NCBI GenBank assembly: GCA_946480445.1
Contig: CAMLJN010000003.1
Coordinates: 186,001 to 250,000, forward strand
Direction of reading: 5' to 3'
Source of the DNA: an uncultured Buttiauxella sp.
Lineage (GTDB): Bacteria > Pseudomonadota > Gammaproteobacteria > Enterobacterales > Enterobacteriaceae
DNA length: 64,000 nt
A program made the position numbers and the translations under genes. Below, piece by piece: positions 40,782-50,715 of this stretch. The number at the start of each line of letters is the position of its first letter. The stretch's first letter is position 1. The notes under the pieces were generated by a model, which saw only the letters and a program-made list of their open reading frames with translations, had not been told where the DNA came from and did not search any database.

Positions 40782-41804
40782 ATGAATCAGGCCGTATCTG
40801 TCACGCTGTTAACCGGTTTTCTTGGCTCAGGAAAAACCACGCTCCTTAACGCCTTTCTTGCCCGCCATGGCAGCGAATCCGTTGCTATCCTCGAAAACGA
40901 ATTTGGCGCGGTAAACATTGACGGGGCGCTGCTCAGGGGCGGCGAAAACGTCAGCGTCGTCGAATTAAGCAACGGCTGCGTATGTTGCAGCGTGCGCGGT
41001 GAATTTACCGCAGCGCTTGGTGAGATGCTGGATAAGCGAGCCGCCGGCGCTCTGAAATTCGACCGGCTGATCGTTGAAACTACCGGGCTTGCCGACCCTG
41101 CACCGATCGTGCAGACCTTTTTTGTTGATGAGCGACTGCGGGATGCGCTGCGGCTTGATGCCGTGATTGTCCTTGCCGATGCAGAACATATTTCTCGCCA
41201 GCTCGATGAACACCCTGTTGCCGCTTCGCAGCTGGGTTTTGCCGATCGTATCCTGCTGACCAAAGCCGATCGCGTGGATGATGAGCGAAAAGCGCAGGCG
41301 ATAGATCGCCTGCATCGGATCAATAACAAAGCGGATATCTATGAGATCGTTAACGGCGCATGTCCGGCTGAGCTCTGGCTCGACATTAACGCATTCGAAC
41401 TTACTGACAACATTGAGATGGCGGCGGGTTTTCATATCATTCGCGCCGATGCCCAACTGACTTCCCGTTTCCAGCCGTTCCGCAAAACGTCGGCAAAACA
41501 GTCCTGGGACGACGCCATCCAGGCGCACGTTTTTGATGCGGGTATGCTGGATGTGAAAAAAATCGGTGCATTTATGGAAAGCTGCATCGCGCGATTCGGG
41601 AACGATATGCTGCGCTATAAGGGCGTGCTGGCCATTGCCGAACGTCCACAACGTCTGATTGTGCAGGGCGTGCATAAAGTGGTGGGCTTCGATTACGGTT
41701 CAGTCTGGCATCCGAGCGAGGCCCGCACATCCCGGCTGGTGGTGATTGGCCGCTATCTGCCGATCGATGAACTGCGTCGTGACTTCGCCGCAACGGCAAT
41801 TTGA
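40782..41804 (+). CDS. COG0523 (CobW-like) GTPase, YjiA-type
   Basis: 340 residues. The N-terminal G domain has Walker A LLTGFLGSGKTTLLNAFL, the metal-binding CXCC motif (NGCVCCSVRGEF), ETTGLADPAPI and the guanine motif LTKADR. A C-terminal CobW domain (FMESCIARFGNDMLRYKGVLAIAERPQRLIVQGVHK) follows. Relatives bind zinc or other metals and act as metal chaperones or insertases. It follows cstA-ybdD directly, mirroring the E. coli btsT-yjiX-yjiA cluster. It differs enough from E. coli YjiA that I leave the symbol open. Confidence 0.88.
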   Translation: MNQAVSVTLLTGFLGSGKTTLLNAFLARHGSESVAILENEFGAVNIDGALLRGGENVSVVELSNGCVCCSVRGEFTAALGEMLDKRAAGALKFDRLIVETTGLADPAPIVQTFFVDERLRDALRLDAVIVLADAEHISRQLDEHPVAASQLGFADRILLTKADRVDDERKAQAIDRLHRINNKADIYEIVNGACPAELWLDINAFELTDNIEMAAGFHIIRADAQLTSRFQPFRKTSAKQSWDDAIQAHVFDAGMLDVKKIGAFMESCIARFGNDMLRYKGVLAIAERPQRLIVQGVHKVVGFDYGSVWHPSEARTSRLVVIGRYLPIDELRRDFAATAI

Positions 41805-41921
41805 TTTTTGTGATATTACGCACGATTTTTCGCCGTTATGCATAAAGCAGTTGTGTGAAACGGCGCGCTGTGTTTGTATAAATTTCGACAACGCAAACCT
41901 AAACGTAAATTCAGGAACCCA

Positions 41922-42020
41922 ATGACTCCAGCTATCCGCAACGCAGCCCTACTACTTACCGCGCTACCAGCCGCGGTAGTCGTCGTGCGTGTGGTGGTGG
42001 TCGTCGGCAATGCGCCGTAG
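41922..42020 (+). CDS. ivbL: ilvBN operon leader peptide IvbL
   Basis: A 32-codon ORF: MTPAIRNAALLLTALPAAVV followed by VVRVVVVVGNAP. The C-terminal part is identical to E. coli IvbL, and valine and leucine codons are concentrated where ribosome stalling must act. It lies upstream of a terminator hairpin and ilvB. Scarcity of valyl- or leucyl-tRNA stalls the ribosome and prevents termination. Too short for usual gene finders. Confidence 0.95.
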   Translation: MTPAIRNAALLLTALPAAVVVVRVVVVVGNAP

Positions 42021-42044
42021 GGTCTGAATCAACACAGGATTCCA

Positions 42045-42083
42045 AAACCCCGCCGGCGCAAACCGGGCGGGGTTTCTTGTTTT
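42045..42083 (+). terminator. ilvBN attenuator
   Basis: AAACCCCGCC (42045-42054) pairs with GGCGGGGTTT (42066-42075), followed by CTTGTTTT. It stands 24 bases after the ivbL stop and 46 bases before ilvB, as expected for a transcription attenuator. Confidence 0.92.
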
Positions 42084-42129
42084 AGTCCCCGGCCGCAGAG
42101 TGAAACGGCATAAAAAGAAGGACTGGAGC

Positions 42130-43818
42130 ATGGCTATTTCGGAAACTCCCCCGCAGGCAGGCCGCATCACCGGCGCACAGCTGATTGTGCAAATGCTTGA
42201 ACATCATGGCATCACCACCGTTAGCGGCATCCCCGGCGGCACCGTTCTGCCGCTCTACAACGCGCTGAGCCAGAGCAAAAAAATCCGTCATATTCTGGCT
42301 CGCCACGAACAGGGGGCGGGTTTTATGGCGCAGGGCATGGCGAGAACGCAGGGGAAAGCGGCGGTGTGCCTGGCCTGTAGCGGCCCGGGTGCCACTAACC
42401 TGGTGACAGCCATTGCCGATGCGCGCCTCGACTCCATCCCGCTGGTCTGCATTACCGGCCAGGTACCGACCTCCATGATCGGTACGGATGCTTTCCAGGA
42501 GGTGGACACCTACGGTATCTCCATTCCCATCACCAAACACAACTATCTGGTACGCGATATTGCCGAGCTGCCGCAGGTTATCTGCGATGCGTTTCGCATA
42601 GCCGAATCGGGGCGTCCAGGCCCGGTATGGATTGATATTCCAAAAGATGTGCAGACCGCTGAAATTGATATCAGCGAGCTGCCCGCCGTGGCAGCCCCTA
42701 CGCCTGCACCCGTGTTTGCAGCCCAGCAGATTGCCGATGCTGCCGCCATGATCAACGGGGCTAAGCGTCCGGTGCTGTATCTGGGCGGCGGGATCATTAA
42801 CGCCCACGAAAAAGCCCGGGCGCTTGCTGAAAAAGCCAACCTGCCGACCACCATGACGCTGATGGCGCTCGGGACGATCCCGGCCAGACATCCATTATCT
42901 CTCGGGATGCTGGGGATGCACGGCGCACGGAGCACGAACTACATCCTGCAGGAAGCCGATCTGCTGATTGTTATGGGGGCGCGTTTTGACGATCGTGCAA
43001 TAGGGAAAACCGAGCAGTTCTGCCCGAATGCGAAAATTATCCACGTCGATATCGACCGTGCCGAGCTGGGCAAAATCAAACCGGCCCACATCGCGATTCG
43101 CGGCGAAGTAGGCGAAGTGCTCGAACAGCTGCTGCCCAAAATCGACGTGCAGGCACGCACCGCCTGGCTGGAACAGGTTGCCGGATTGCAGCAGGAGTTT
43201 CCTTTCAGTATGCCGGGCGAGGACAACCCGCTGGCACCTTATGGCCTGATTAAAGCGGCTGCCGCCTGCGTGGACGATAACGCCGTGATTGCCACCGATG
43301 TGGGCCAGCACCAGATGTGGGTGGCACAGGCTTATCCGTTGAACCGGCCGCGCCAGTGGCTGACGTCGGGCGGCCTGGGCACCATGGGCTTTGGCCTGCC
43401 TGCGGCGGTAGGCGCGGCGCTGGCTGAACCGCAGCGTAAGGTTCTGTGCTTTACCGGCGACGGCAGTATTATGATGAATATTCAGGAAATGGCGACCGCA
43501 GCCGAGCATAATCTGGACGTGAAAATCATCCTGCTGAATAACCAGGCGCTGGGGCTGGTGCATCAGCAGCAGACGCTGTTCTACCAGCAAAACGTTTTTG
43601 CGGCGACCTACTCAGGCCAGACAAACTTCCTTAAAATTGCCGAAGGCTTCGGTCTGGCTACCTGCGATCTGAACGCGGCGGATAATCCGCAGGCGGCGTT
43701 GCAGCAGGCGATTTCACGCCCGGGGCCGTGCCTGATCCACGTCAGGATCGACGCCGAAGAAAAAGTATTCCCGATGGTGCCGCCAGGCGCTGCCAACATT
43801 GAGATGATTGGAGAGTAA
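42130..43818 (+). CDS. ilvB: Acetolactate synthase I large subunit
   Basis: 562 residues, the E. coli length. A thiamine-diphosphate enzyme with catalytic Glu in RHEQGAGFMAQGMART, the FAD/regulatory middle domain and the TPP-binding motif GDGSIMMNIQEMATAAEHNLDVKIILLNN. It condenses pyruvate to acetolactate (or with 2-oxobutyrate) in valine, leucine and isoleucine synthesis. The frame is open from 42100 but MAISETPP at 42130 lies at the usual start. Controlled by the ivbL attenuator; ilvN follows after three bases. Confidence 0.96.
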   Translation: MAISETPPQAGRITGAQLIVQMLEHHGITTVSGIPGGTVLPLYNALSQSKKIRHILARHEQGAGFMAQGMARTQGKAAVCLACSGPGATNLVTAIADARLDSIPLVCITGQVPTSMIGTDAFQEVDTYGISIPITKHNYLVRDIAELPQVICDAFRIAESGRPGPVWIDIPKDVQTAEIDISELPAVAAPTPAPVFAAQQIADAAAMINGAKRPVLYLGGGIINAHEKARALAEKANLPTTMTLMALGTIPARHPLSLGMLGMHGARSTNYILQEADLLIVMGARFDDRAIGKTEQFCPNAKIIHVDIDRAELGKIKPAHIAIRGEVGEVLEQLLPKIDVQARTAWLEQVAGLQQEFPFSMPGEDNPLAPYGLIKAAAACVDDNAVIATDVGQHQMWVAQAYPLNRPRQWLTSGGLGTMGFGLPAAVGAALAEPQRKVLCFTGDGSIMMNIQEMATAAEHNLDVKIILLNNQALGLVHQQQTLFYQQNVFAATYSGQTNFLKIAEGFGLATCDLNAADNPQAALQQAISRPGPCLIHVRIDAEEKVFPMVPPGAANIEMIGE

Positions 43819-43821
43819 GTC

Positions 43822-44103
43822 ATGCAGCAACTAACCGTTATTCTGGAACTTACCGTGCGCAACCATCCGGGCGTGATGTCTCATATTTGCGGCCTGTTTG
43901 CGCGGCGCGCATTTAACGTGGAAGGGATCCTCTGCCTGCCGCTATCGAGCGGGGAGCGCAGCCGAATCTGGCTCCAGGTTGCCGACGACCGACGCCTCGA
44001 ACAGATGATAAGTGAGATTGATAAGCTCGAAGATGTGGTGCAAATCAAACGTGACGTCGACGGGGCGGATGTATTTGGCAGGCTGACGGCGCTTGTGCAG
44101 TGA
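43822..44103 (+). CDS. ilvN: Acetolactate synthase I regulatory subunit
   Basis: 93 residues forming one ACT domain ([42 protein letters not shown]), three shorter than E. coli IlvN. It binds valine for feedback inhibition and raises the activity of IlvB. Three bases separate it from ilvB. Confidence 0.95.
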   Translation: MQQLTVILELTVRNHPGVMSHICGLFARRAFNVEGILCLPLSSGERSRIWLQVADDRRLEQMISEIDKLEDVVQIKRDVDGADVFGRLTALVQ

Positions 44104-44161
44104 ATCCCCCGGCGGCACAGGATGGCCGCTTTTCCCCGGCTGACAGCGGCGAAGGATTTAC

Positions 44162-44190
44162 AGGCGCTCAGAGATGAGCGCCTTACTTTT
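44162..44190 (+). terminator. ilvBN terminator
   Basis: AGGCGCTCA-GAGA-TGAGCGCCT is followed by TACTTTT. It lies about 60 bases beyond the ilvN stop. Confidence 0.82.
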
Positions 44191-44278
44191 ATCCGCTATA
44201 AGGATTGCTCCGAGTTGCCAGGCAGGCCTGTTTTGAGCCTCTATACTTATCCTTTGTGCAAATAAAAGGAGCAACGAG

Positions 44279-44707
44279 ATGACTATTCATAAGAAAGGGC
44301 AGGCGCACTGGCAAGGTGACATTAAACGCGGTAAAGGCACGGTTTCGACCGAAAGCGGCGCGCTGAAACAGCAGCCTTATGGCTTTAACACGCGTTTCGA
44401 AGGTGCCGCCGGGACTAACCCTGAAGAGCTGATCGGTGCCGCTCATGCCGCGTGTTTCTCCATGGCGCTTTCTCTGATGCTGGGTGAAGAGGGCTTCACG
44501 CCGGACAGTATTGATACCACCGCCGATGTGTCGCTGGACAAAAAAGACGGCGGCTTTGCGATAACGAAAATTGCCCTCAGCAGCAGGGTAAAAGTGCCCG
44601 GCATTGAAGAGGCGGCGTTTGACAACATCATCCAGAAAGCCAAAGCGGGCTGCCCGGTTTCACAGCTGCTGAAAGCGGAAATTACACTCGACTACCAGCT
44701 TAATTAA
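44279..44707 (+). CDS. osmC: Peroxiredoxin OsmC
   Basis: 142 residues, nearly identical to E. coli OsmC. The two catalytic cysteines are at 59 (AAHAACFSMAL) and 125 (AKAGCPVSQLL). It reduces organic hydroperoxides and is induced by osmotic and stationary-phase stress. A TATACTTA-like -10 element about 35 bases upstream would suit sigma-S, and AGGAG precedes the start. Confidence 0.96.
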   Translation: MTIHKKGQAHWQGDIKRGKGTVSTESGALKQQPYGFNTRFEGAAGTNPEELIGAAHAACFSMALSLMLGEEGFTPDSIDTTADVSLDKKDGGFAITKIALSSRVKVPGIEEAAFDNIIQKAKAGCPVSQLLKAEITLDYQLN

Positions 44708-44814
44708 CACGCCATGGCGTTTCCGACAATCAGTACCACCAGAAAGGTGCTTCACGCAGCCGGGATCCGCTTCTCTGAGCTGACCGGGCAGGCATAATGG
44801 CCATCTGTTCTTAT

Positions 44815-44836
44815 CCCGCCGTGTCGGTACGGCGGG
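44815..44836 (-). terminator. lldPRD operon terminator
   Basis: CCCGCCGT pairs with ACGGCGGG around a six-base loop, 16 bases beyond the lldD stop. The tail is only weakly T-rich (ATAAGAA on the minus strand). Confidence 0.6.
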
Positions 44837-44852
44837 TAAGTGTAGATGGCAA

Positions 44853-46034
44853 TTAAAATCCTGCCGCCATCCCTGCCGGGGACTGAAGATCCTTCAGCCC
44901 TTCACGGACCAGCAGATCCTGGCTGATTTCCGCGATAGATTTCGCACCCGTTAGGGTCATTGCTACGCGCATTTCCTTCTCGATAAGATTGAGCAGGTTT
45001 GCCACCCCCGCCTGACCATGAGTGGCAAGGGCATACAAGTACGCGCGGCCAAGCAGCACCGTATCCGCCCCCAGAGCAATCATGCGTACCACGTCGAGTC
45101 CATTGCGAATACCGCTGTCGGCAAGAATTGCAATGTCACCTTTTACCGCCTCGGCAATGGCGGACAATGCGCGGCAGGATGACAGCACGCCGTCAAGCTG
45201 GCGGCCGCCGTGGTTAGAAACCACAATGCCATCGGCACCGAAACGCACCGCGTCTTTCGCGTCCTGCGGATCCAGGATACCTTTGATGATCATCGGGCCG
45301 TCCCAGAACTCGCGGATCCACTCAAGGTCGCTCCACGAGATCGACGGATCAAAGTTGTTCGCCAGCCAGCCGATATAGTCTTCCAGCCCGGTAGGTTTCC
45401 CCAGATAGGCGGAGATATTACCCAGATCGTGAGGGCGGCCGTTCAGGCCAACATCCCACGCCCACTGCGGATGGGTCGCCGCCTGCCAGTAACGGCGCAG
45501 CGCCGCGTTCGGGCCGCTCATGCCCGAGTGCGCATCGCGATAACGAGCACCGGGCGTCGGCATGTCCACGGTAAAGACCAGCGTTGAGCAGCCTGCGGCT
45601 TTGGCCCGCTCCAGCGCGTTACGCATAAAGCCGCGATCCTTAAGCACGTAAAGCTGGAACCACATCGGGCGGCCGATGGCCGGAGCCACTTCTTCTATCG
45701 GGCAGACCGAAACGGTGGAAAGGGTGAAGGGGATGCCTTTTTCCTCTGCGGCTTTTGCCGCCTGAACTTCCCCACGGCGCGCGTACATGCCGCACAGGCC
45801 GACCGGCCCGAGGGCAACGGGCATCGCAAGCGTTTCATTAAACAGCCTGGTTTCAAGGCTCAGCGCCGACATGTTTTTTAGCACGCGCTGCTTCAGGGCG
45901 ACCTGGGCGAGGTCTTCGACGTTGCGGCGCAGCGTATGTTCGGCATACGCGCCACCGTCGATATAGTGAAATAAAAACGGCGGCAGAATGCGCTGTGCCG
46001 CTGCGCGGTAGTCGGTGGATGCGGAAATAATCAT
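44853..46034 (-). CDS. lldD: FMN-dependent L-lactate dehydrogenase
   Basis: 393 residues of the 2-hydroxy-acid oxidase family: [44 protein letters not shown], and the active-site region [18 protein letters not shown]. It oxidises L-lactate to pyruvate at the inner membrane and feeds electrons to quinone. Third gene of lldPRD; its start overlaps the lldR stop by four bases. Confidence 0.96.
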   Translation of the reverse strand: MIISASTDYRAAAQRILPPFLFHYIDGGAYAEHTLRRNVEDLAQVALKQRVLKNMSALSLETRLFNETLAMPVALGPVGLCGMYARRGEVQAAKAAEEKGIPFTLSTVSVCPIEEVAPAIGRPMWFQLYVLKDRGFMRNALERAKAAGCSTLVFTVDMPTPGARYRDAHSGMSGPNAALRRYWQAATHPQWAWDVGLNGRPHDLGNISAYLGKPTGLEDYIGWLANNFDPSISWSDLEWIREFWDGPMIIKGILDPQDAKDAVRFGADGIVVSNHGGRQLDGVLSSCRALSAIAEAVKGDIAILADSGIRNGLDVVRMIALGADTVLLGRAYLYALATHGQAGVANLLNLIEKEMRVAMTLTGAKSIAEISQDLLVREGLKDLQSPAGMAAGF

Positions 46035-46819
46035 AAATTCTCTTCCCTCTTAACGTCAGTTTCTTCCCCAGGCAGGCGGGTAATACGCGCCTGCCTGGCT
46101 TCGTCTTCATGCAGGGTTTTGATGGTGGTGTGCACAAACCCGAGATGCGTTTTTGCCGCACGGCGCGCGCGTTCCGGATCGCCTGCCAGAATCGCCTGCA
46201 GCAGTTCGTTATGTTGTTCGGTAAGGCCTGCAAAAATAGCGGGCACGGTGTACATGCGCTGGCGGCTGTGCATCACGGAGGATTGCAGCAAATCGAAAAA
46301 TCCGCGCATGGTCTGGAGCAGCACGATGTTATGCGAGGCCTCGGCGATGGCGAGATGAAAACGCACGTCGGCCTGGGCGGCCAGGTCCGGATCGTCACTC
46401 TCTTTGAACTTCAGCGTGGCATCAAAGCAGGCGATCAGCTTTTCTTTGTCTGCGTCAGTTGCCCGCATAGCGGCATACCAGGCCGTACTCGCCTCAATCG
46501 CATGGCGTGCTTCCAGGATGTCGTAGCGGTAGCCGGGATCGTTTTCAACCAGCGTTTTTAGCGGCTGGACGATGCGCTGTTCGGACCAGGCCTGCACTTC
46601 GTAGCGCACGAATGTTCCGCCGCCGCGACGGCTAATCAATACGCCTTCGCTGATCAGCTTCTGAATAGCTTCGCGTATGGATGAGCGGGATACGCCCATC
46701 TGCGCGGCAAGCTGGCGTTCGGCGGGCAGTCGCATACCCGCTTCCAGTTGTTGTTCCTCAATTAAAGCTTTTACGCGCTCAACCAGATGGTCGGCCAGGC
46801 GCGGCTGTGCTGATGTCAT
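46031..46819 (-). CDS. lldR: L-lactate-responsive GntR/FadR-type regulator
   Basis: 262 residues. The N-terminal GntR winged helix ([43 protein letters not shown]) is followed by a FadR-type ligand-binding helical domain. It regulates the lldPRD operon; two matching operator palindromes stand upstream of lldP. It overlaps lldP and lldD by four bases on either side. Confidence 0.95.
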   Translation of the reverse strand: MTSAQPRLADHLVERVKALIEEQQLEAGMRLPAERQLAAQMGVSRSSIREAIQKLISEGVLISRRGGGTFVRYEVQAWSEQRIVQPLKTLVENDPGYRYDILEARHAIEASTAWYAAMRATDADKEKLIACFDATLKFKESDDPDLAAQADVRFHLAIAEASHNIVLLQTMRGFFDLLQSSVMHSRQRMYTVPAIFAGLTEQHNELLQAILAGDPERARRAAKTHLGFVHTTIKTLHEDEARQARITRLPGEETDVKREENL

Positions 46820-48471
46820 GGGATCATCCAGGTCAGTACGTAGGCCTGCAAGGTAGTGATTACGCCCACCATGCAGGTGAAAATCAGGCTGTGCTTAACG
46901 GTAAAACGGAACAGGTCGGACTCTTTGCCGACCAGGCCCACCGCCGCACAGGCAATGGCGATGGACTGCGGGGAAATCATTTTTCCGGTGACGCCCCCCG
47001 TGGTATTGGCGGCGACCAGCAGAAGATCTGAAACGCCAATCTGCTGCGCCGTGGTAGCCTGGAGGGCGGCAAACAGCGCGTTGGACGAAGTATCAGAGCC
47101 GGTAAGGAACACGCCAAGCCAGCCCAGGAAAGGCGAGAAGAAGGTAAACGCGTGGCCGGTATGGGCAAGCGCCAGAGCAAGGGTGGCCGACAGGCCTGAG
47201 TAGTTCGAGATAAACGCGAAGGCCAGCACCATGCCAATAGAGTAAATCGGTAACGCCAGCTCTTTGAGCGTCTCACTAAAGGTTGCGATGGCGGCCTTTG
47301 GCTTCATGCGCAGATAGACGATGGAAATCAGCGCGGCCACCAGAATGGCGGTGCCGGTTGCCGAGAACCAGTCGAACTTATAGACCGCCGCGTAGGCCAT
47401 GCTCTCTGTCACCACCGGCGGCATTTTAGCGACCATTTTGTCGAGGAAAGGCACGGAGAAATTAAACACCCAGTCGGCCAGTGCACCACCCGGCGCAAAC
47501 AGCGCTTTAAACGGCGGAATACTCCACAGGGTGACGGTGGCGGTCAGGAAAATAAACGGCATCCACGCGCGAACAACCTGGCCTGGCGTATAGTTTTTGC
47601 GCGCCAGCGTCTGGTCGGTCACAGAGGCCCCCATATCAGCGAAGCGGAAGATACGCACGGGCTTCCACACCCGCAGGAAGGCGGTCAGGCACACCAGAGA
47701 CACCAGCGAAGAGATGATATCCGGCAGTTCGGGGCCGAGGAAGTTAGAGCTGAGATACTGGGCGACGGCAAAAGATCCGCCCGCCACCATTACCGCAGGC
47801 CAGGTTTCTTTGATCCCGCGCCAGCCGTCCATAATCGCCATGATCCAGAACAGCACGATAATGGTCAGGAACGGCAGCTGGCGACCCACCATCTGGCCTA
47901 TCTCAAAGCTGTCCAGGCCTGTGACCTGGCCTGCGACAATAATCGGGATCCCCATCGCGCCAAAAGCGACCGGCGCGGTGTTGACGATCAGGCACAGCCC
48001 CGCAGCGTAAAGCGGGTTAAAGCCCAGGCCGACCAGCAGTGCGGCGGTGATAGCCACCGGTGCACCGAAGCCTGCCGCCCCCTCGAGAAACGCGCCGAAG
48101 GAGAAACCGACAATCAGCATTTGCAGGCGCTGGTCAGGGGTAATAGACAGAATCGACGAACGAATAATCTCGAACTGGCCGGTTTTCACCGAGATTTTGT
48201 AGACAAATACCGCAGCGATAATGATCCAGGCGATCGGCCACAGGCCGTAGAAGAAACCGTAAACGACGGAGGCCAGCGCGCGATCGACCGGCATGCGGTA
48301 GAAGAACAGCGCAACCAGCAGGGCCAGTCCCACCGTAAGGGTTGCCGCCAGGTAGCCCTTCATGCGCAGCTTAATCAGCGCGAAGAAGAAGAACAAAATT
48401 GGCAGGGCGGCAATCAGGCTGGAAAACCAGATATTGTCCGCCGGATCGTAGAGTTGTGGCCAGATTTGCAT
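46816..48471 (-). CDS. lldP: L-lactate permease
   Basis: 551 residues, more than ten membrane helices, lactate permease family ([87 protein letters not shown]). It imports L-lactate (also D-lactate and glycolate in E. coli) with protons. First gene of the operon, with GGAGA before the ATG at 48471. Confidence 0.96.
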   Translation of the reverse strand: MQIWPQLYDPADNIWFSSLIAALPILFFFFALIKLRMKGYLAATLTVGLALLVALFFYRMPVDRALASVVYGFFYGLWPIAWIIIAAVFVYKISVKTGQFEIIRSSILSITPDQRLQMLIVGFSFGAFLEGAAGFGAPVAITAALLVGLGFNPLYAAGLCLIVNTAPVAFGAMGIPIIVAGQVTGLDSFEIGQMVGRQLPFLTIIVLFWIMAIMDGWRGIKETWPAVMVAGGSFAVAQYLSSNFLGPELPDIISSLVSLVCLTAFLRVWKPVRIFRFADMGASVTDQTLARKNYTPGQVVRAWMPFIFLTATVTLWSIPPFKALFAPGGALADWVFNFSVPFLDKMVAKMPPVVTESMAYAAVYKFDWFSATGTAILVAALISIVYLRMKPKAAIATFSETLKELALPIYSIGMVLAFAFISNYSGLSATLALALAHTGHAFTFFSPFLGWLGVFLTGSDTSSNALFAALQATTAQQIGVSDLLLVAANTTGGVTGKMISPQSIAIACAAVGLVGKESDLFRFTVKHSLIFTCMVGVITTLQAYVLTWMIP

Positions 48472-48513
48472 GCAGGTATCTCCGGGGCGTGAGGTGCTTA
48501 TTATTATTGTCAG

Positions 48514-48528
48514 ATTGGTAGGACCAAT
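48514..48528 (-). promoter_or_regulatory. LldR operator, proximal
   Basis: ATTGGTAGGACCAAT is a perfect palindrome fitting the FadR-subfamily pattern TNGT-N3-ACNA, 43 bases upstream of lldP. Confidence 0.88.
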
Positions 48529-48637
48529 ATGGCTATGTAGGGTAAATGATGGCTTATGGTTAATCTTGTGTTAACTGATGGCAATATTTGTGTTGGTTTT
48601 TTTGCCATTGTGCGTAAAAAGGCACATTTTTAGCGGT

Positions 48638-48652
48638 ATTGGTAGGACCAAT
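48638..48652 (-). promoter_or_regulatory. LldR operator, distal
   Basis: A second identical copy of ATTGGTAGGACCAAT lies 124 bases upstream of the first. In E. coli two LldR operators flank the lldPRD promoter and are thought to support repression by looping; the geometry here is alike. Confidence 0.88.
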
Positions 48653-48715
48653 ATTGATGGGGCGTGAGGGGGGAGCACCCCAGACCCTCCGCCGGAGGCG
48701 GGCCTGGGGTGAGAT

Positions 48716-50095
48716 TTAAGAAACCAGAGGCTTAAACGCGCTCATTCGCCAGCGGGCAATATCCACAATGATAAACAGCAGCAGGCTGCCCCCCATGACC
48801 GGCAGGCAATATCCCAGCGCGGCAGCGACTGCCAGTACGCCTGTTCGCCAGATAAACGGCAGAGCGAACCACGCCTCGCTGAGCGTAAGCGCCGGATTAC
48901 TCGTGGAAACCGCAGGCCGCCGCCGCCACCACATTCGGTAGCCCAGGCCTATCATGGCGCACAGGCCCAGACCAAAGGCGGCCAGCAGCAGCTGGTTAGG
49001 CAGCCCGAACAGGACGCCCATATGAGCGTCGATGCCCCAGCGGGTGAGTTTGGCAACCAGCGGGAAGCTGGCAAAACGTACCCGATCGATAACGGCCAGA
49101 GAGTCAGGGTTGATAGCCACAGAGTCAACGTGTGTGGGCCAGGAGCGGTCGATTTCCGTAACCGTCCACGCCTTATCCCGAGCCTTTGCCGGACGAATTT
49201 CGATTTTCTCCGACCTGATGCCCGCGTGACGTGCGGTCCTCAGAACTTCATCCCAGCGTTCGTCCGGGGTCACGGGCATGGCCATGCCGGGCATCGTGGC
49301 GTGGTGTTCTGCGTGGGGATCGCTGTGCATATGGCCTGCCTGCGGCTTTAACGCCGTATTCAGCTGCGGGGTCATCCAGCCCAGTTCGCTGCGCAGTTTA
49401 TCAATATTGCCCCCGGCCCATTGCGACCACGTCAGGCCGGTGGCAGAAAAGAACAGCAGCCCGGGCAGCAAAAATGCGCCAAAAGTAATGTGCCAGTGCC
49501 GGGTTTTAGCAGGCGACGCTGCCCGTACTTTTCGTTTTCTTTTCGGGCGCGACGTCAGCCAGAGCACCATTCCGCCGAGGGCTGCCACCCACAGCCACGA
49601 AGCCGCCAGCTCGCTGTATAAACGGCCCGTATCCCCCAGCAGCAATCCCTGATGAAACCTGTCGATCCAGGTTCGCAGCGGCAGCACGCCGCTGGTGCCG
49701 TAAACGGCCATATCGCCTTTCACCGCAAGCGTTGACGGAGAGATAAAAATTGCCCGTGATGTCACGGCCCCGGGCGTTGCGTTAACAAACTGCACGCGGG
49801 TCGTGTCGCCGGGCAGCTGCGCGGGGCGTACGGCATAAATGTTCGCGTCTGTACCGAGATACTTTCTCGCGGCCGCTATCTGCTGCGCCAGTGACTGCCG
49901 GGGGCCTGCGTCTTCGCTGCGCAAGGCTTCACGATAAAGCGTATTTTCAATCTGCGGCGTGAGGACATAAAGCGCGCCGGTAAGCGCCGCGATAAAAATA
50001 AACGGCCCGACAAACAGACCGATGTAAAAATGCAGCCGACGCAAAAGCGTCAGCAGCGCGCCACGCAGGGCGCGTGGAGAGGAAGCTGGAGACAT
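48716..50095 (-). CDS. PepSY-domain inner-membrane protein
   Basis: 459 residues of the PepSY-associated transmembrane family. It begins with the family helix LLTLLRRLHFYIGLFVGPFIFIAALTGALYVL, has a periplasmic PepSY region, a second helix pair (WHITFGAFLLPGLLFFSATGLTWSQW), a Met/His-rich loop (GHMHSDPHAEHHATMPGMAM), and further C-terminal helices. Members are often found with metal or siderophore uptake genes and are proposed to be membrane reductases, but the role is not established. It is followed upstream by the DUF2946 gene, probably one unit. Confidence 0.85.
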   Translation of the reverse strand: MSPASSPRALRGALLTLLRRLHFYIGLFVGPFIFIAALTGALYVLTPQIENTLYREALRSEDAGPRQSLAQQIAAARKYLGTDANIYAVRPAQLPGDTTRVQFVNATPGAVTSRAIFISPSTLAVKGDMAVYGTSGVLPLRTWIDRFHQGLLLGDTGRLYSELAASWLWVAALGGMVLWLTSRPKRKRKVRAASPAKTRHWHITFGAFLLPGLLFFSATGLTWSQWAGGNIDKLRSELGWMTPQLNTALKPQAGHMHSDPHAEHHATMPGMAMPVTPDERWDEVLRTARHAGIRSEKIEIRPAKARDKAWTVTEIDRSWPTHVDSVAINPDSLAVIDRVRFASFPLVAKLTRWGIDAHMGVLFGLPNQLLLAAFGLGLCAMIGLGYRMWWRRRPAVSTSNPALTLSEAWFALPFIWRTGVLAVAAALGYCLPVMGGSLLLFIIVDIARWRMSAFKPLVS

Positions 50096-50139
50096 AGTTA
50101 TCCTGTGGCAGAGCCATGACGTTAAAGATGAAAGTGTGT

Positions 50140-50571
50140 TTAACGAAATGCTGCGACAGGAGGCGCGCGGGGCAGGGCTTGCGCGTCATCATGCTGAGCT
50201 AAAACCGGGGCGATAACGGCGGGAGGAGGCAGACCGGCAAGGCGCCACGCCAGCCAGATAAAAGGAATAAACATCCACACGATAAGCGGGATATGCAGCA
50301 GCAGCTGGCAGTATCCGCAGGCAATATCGTCCATCAGCGACATACCCATGCCCGGCATCAGGTGCGAGCTGGCCGGGGGCGTCATCGATCCCATATCCAT
50401 CATGCCGCCAGCATGAGACATCATCTGGTGATGGTCGCTCATCTCACCTGCCAGCGCGCGGCGATGCTCAATTGATTTTGAGATTGCCGGGGCGATAAAC
50501 ACCATCAGCATCGCCAGCAGGGCGAGGGCAGAAGGCCATTTATGGCGCGAAAGGGAAAAGAGTGAAGGCAA
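50140..50571 (-). CDS. DUF2946 protein, Met/His-rich
   Basis: 143 residues with a signal-like N-terminal helix (ALALLAMLMVFIAPAISKS). A Met/His-rich segment (MSDHHQMMSHAGGMMDMGSM ... SSHLMPGMGMSLMDD) precedes the DUF2946 motif ACGYCQLLLHIPL, a second helix, and a C-terminal LPRAPPVAAFR. The composition suggests binding of copper or another soft metal; the family function is unknown. It precedes the PepSY gene by 44 bases on the same strand. Confidence 0.82.
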   Translation of the reverse strand: MPSLFSLSRHKWPSALALLAMLMVFIAPAISKSIEHRRALAGEMSDHHQMMSHAGGMMDMGSMTPPASSHLMPGMGMSLMDDIACGYCQLLLHIPLIVWMFIPFIWLAWRLAGLPPPAVIAPVLAQHDDAQALPRAPPVAAFR

Positions 50572-50715
50572 CCGGATTAACTCGCCGAGGTAATTTGTTG
50601 CGCGATTGTACCCTGGTGAAGATGAAATGTTAAAAATACTGGCACGCTTTGCGGCCTCTTTGGTTGCGGCCTTGCCCGCTGAGTCGGGAGTGCTCCGGCT
50701 CAGCGGGTAAAGGGG

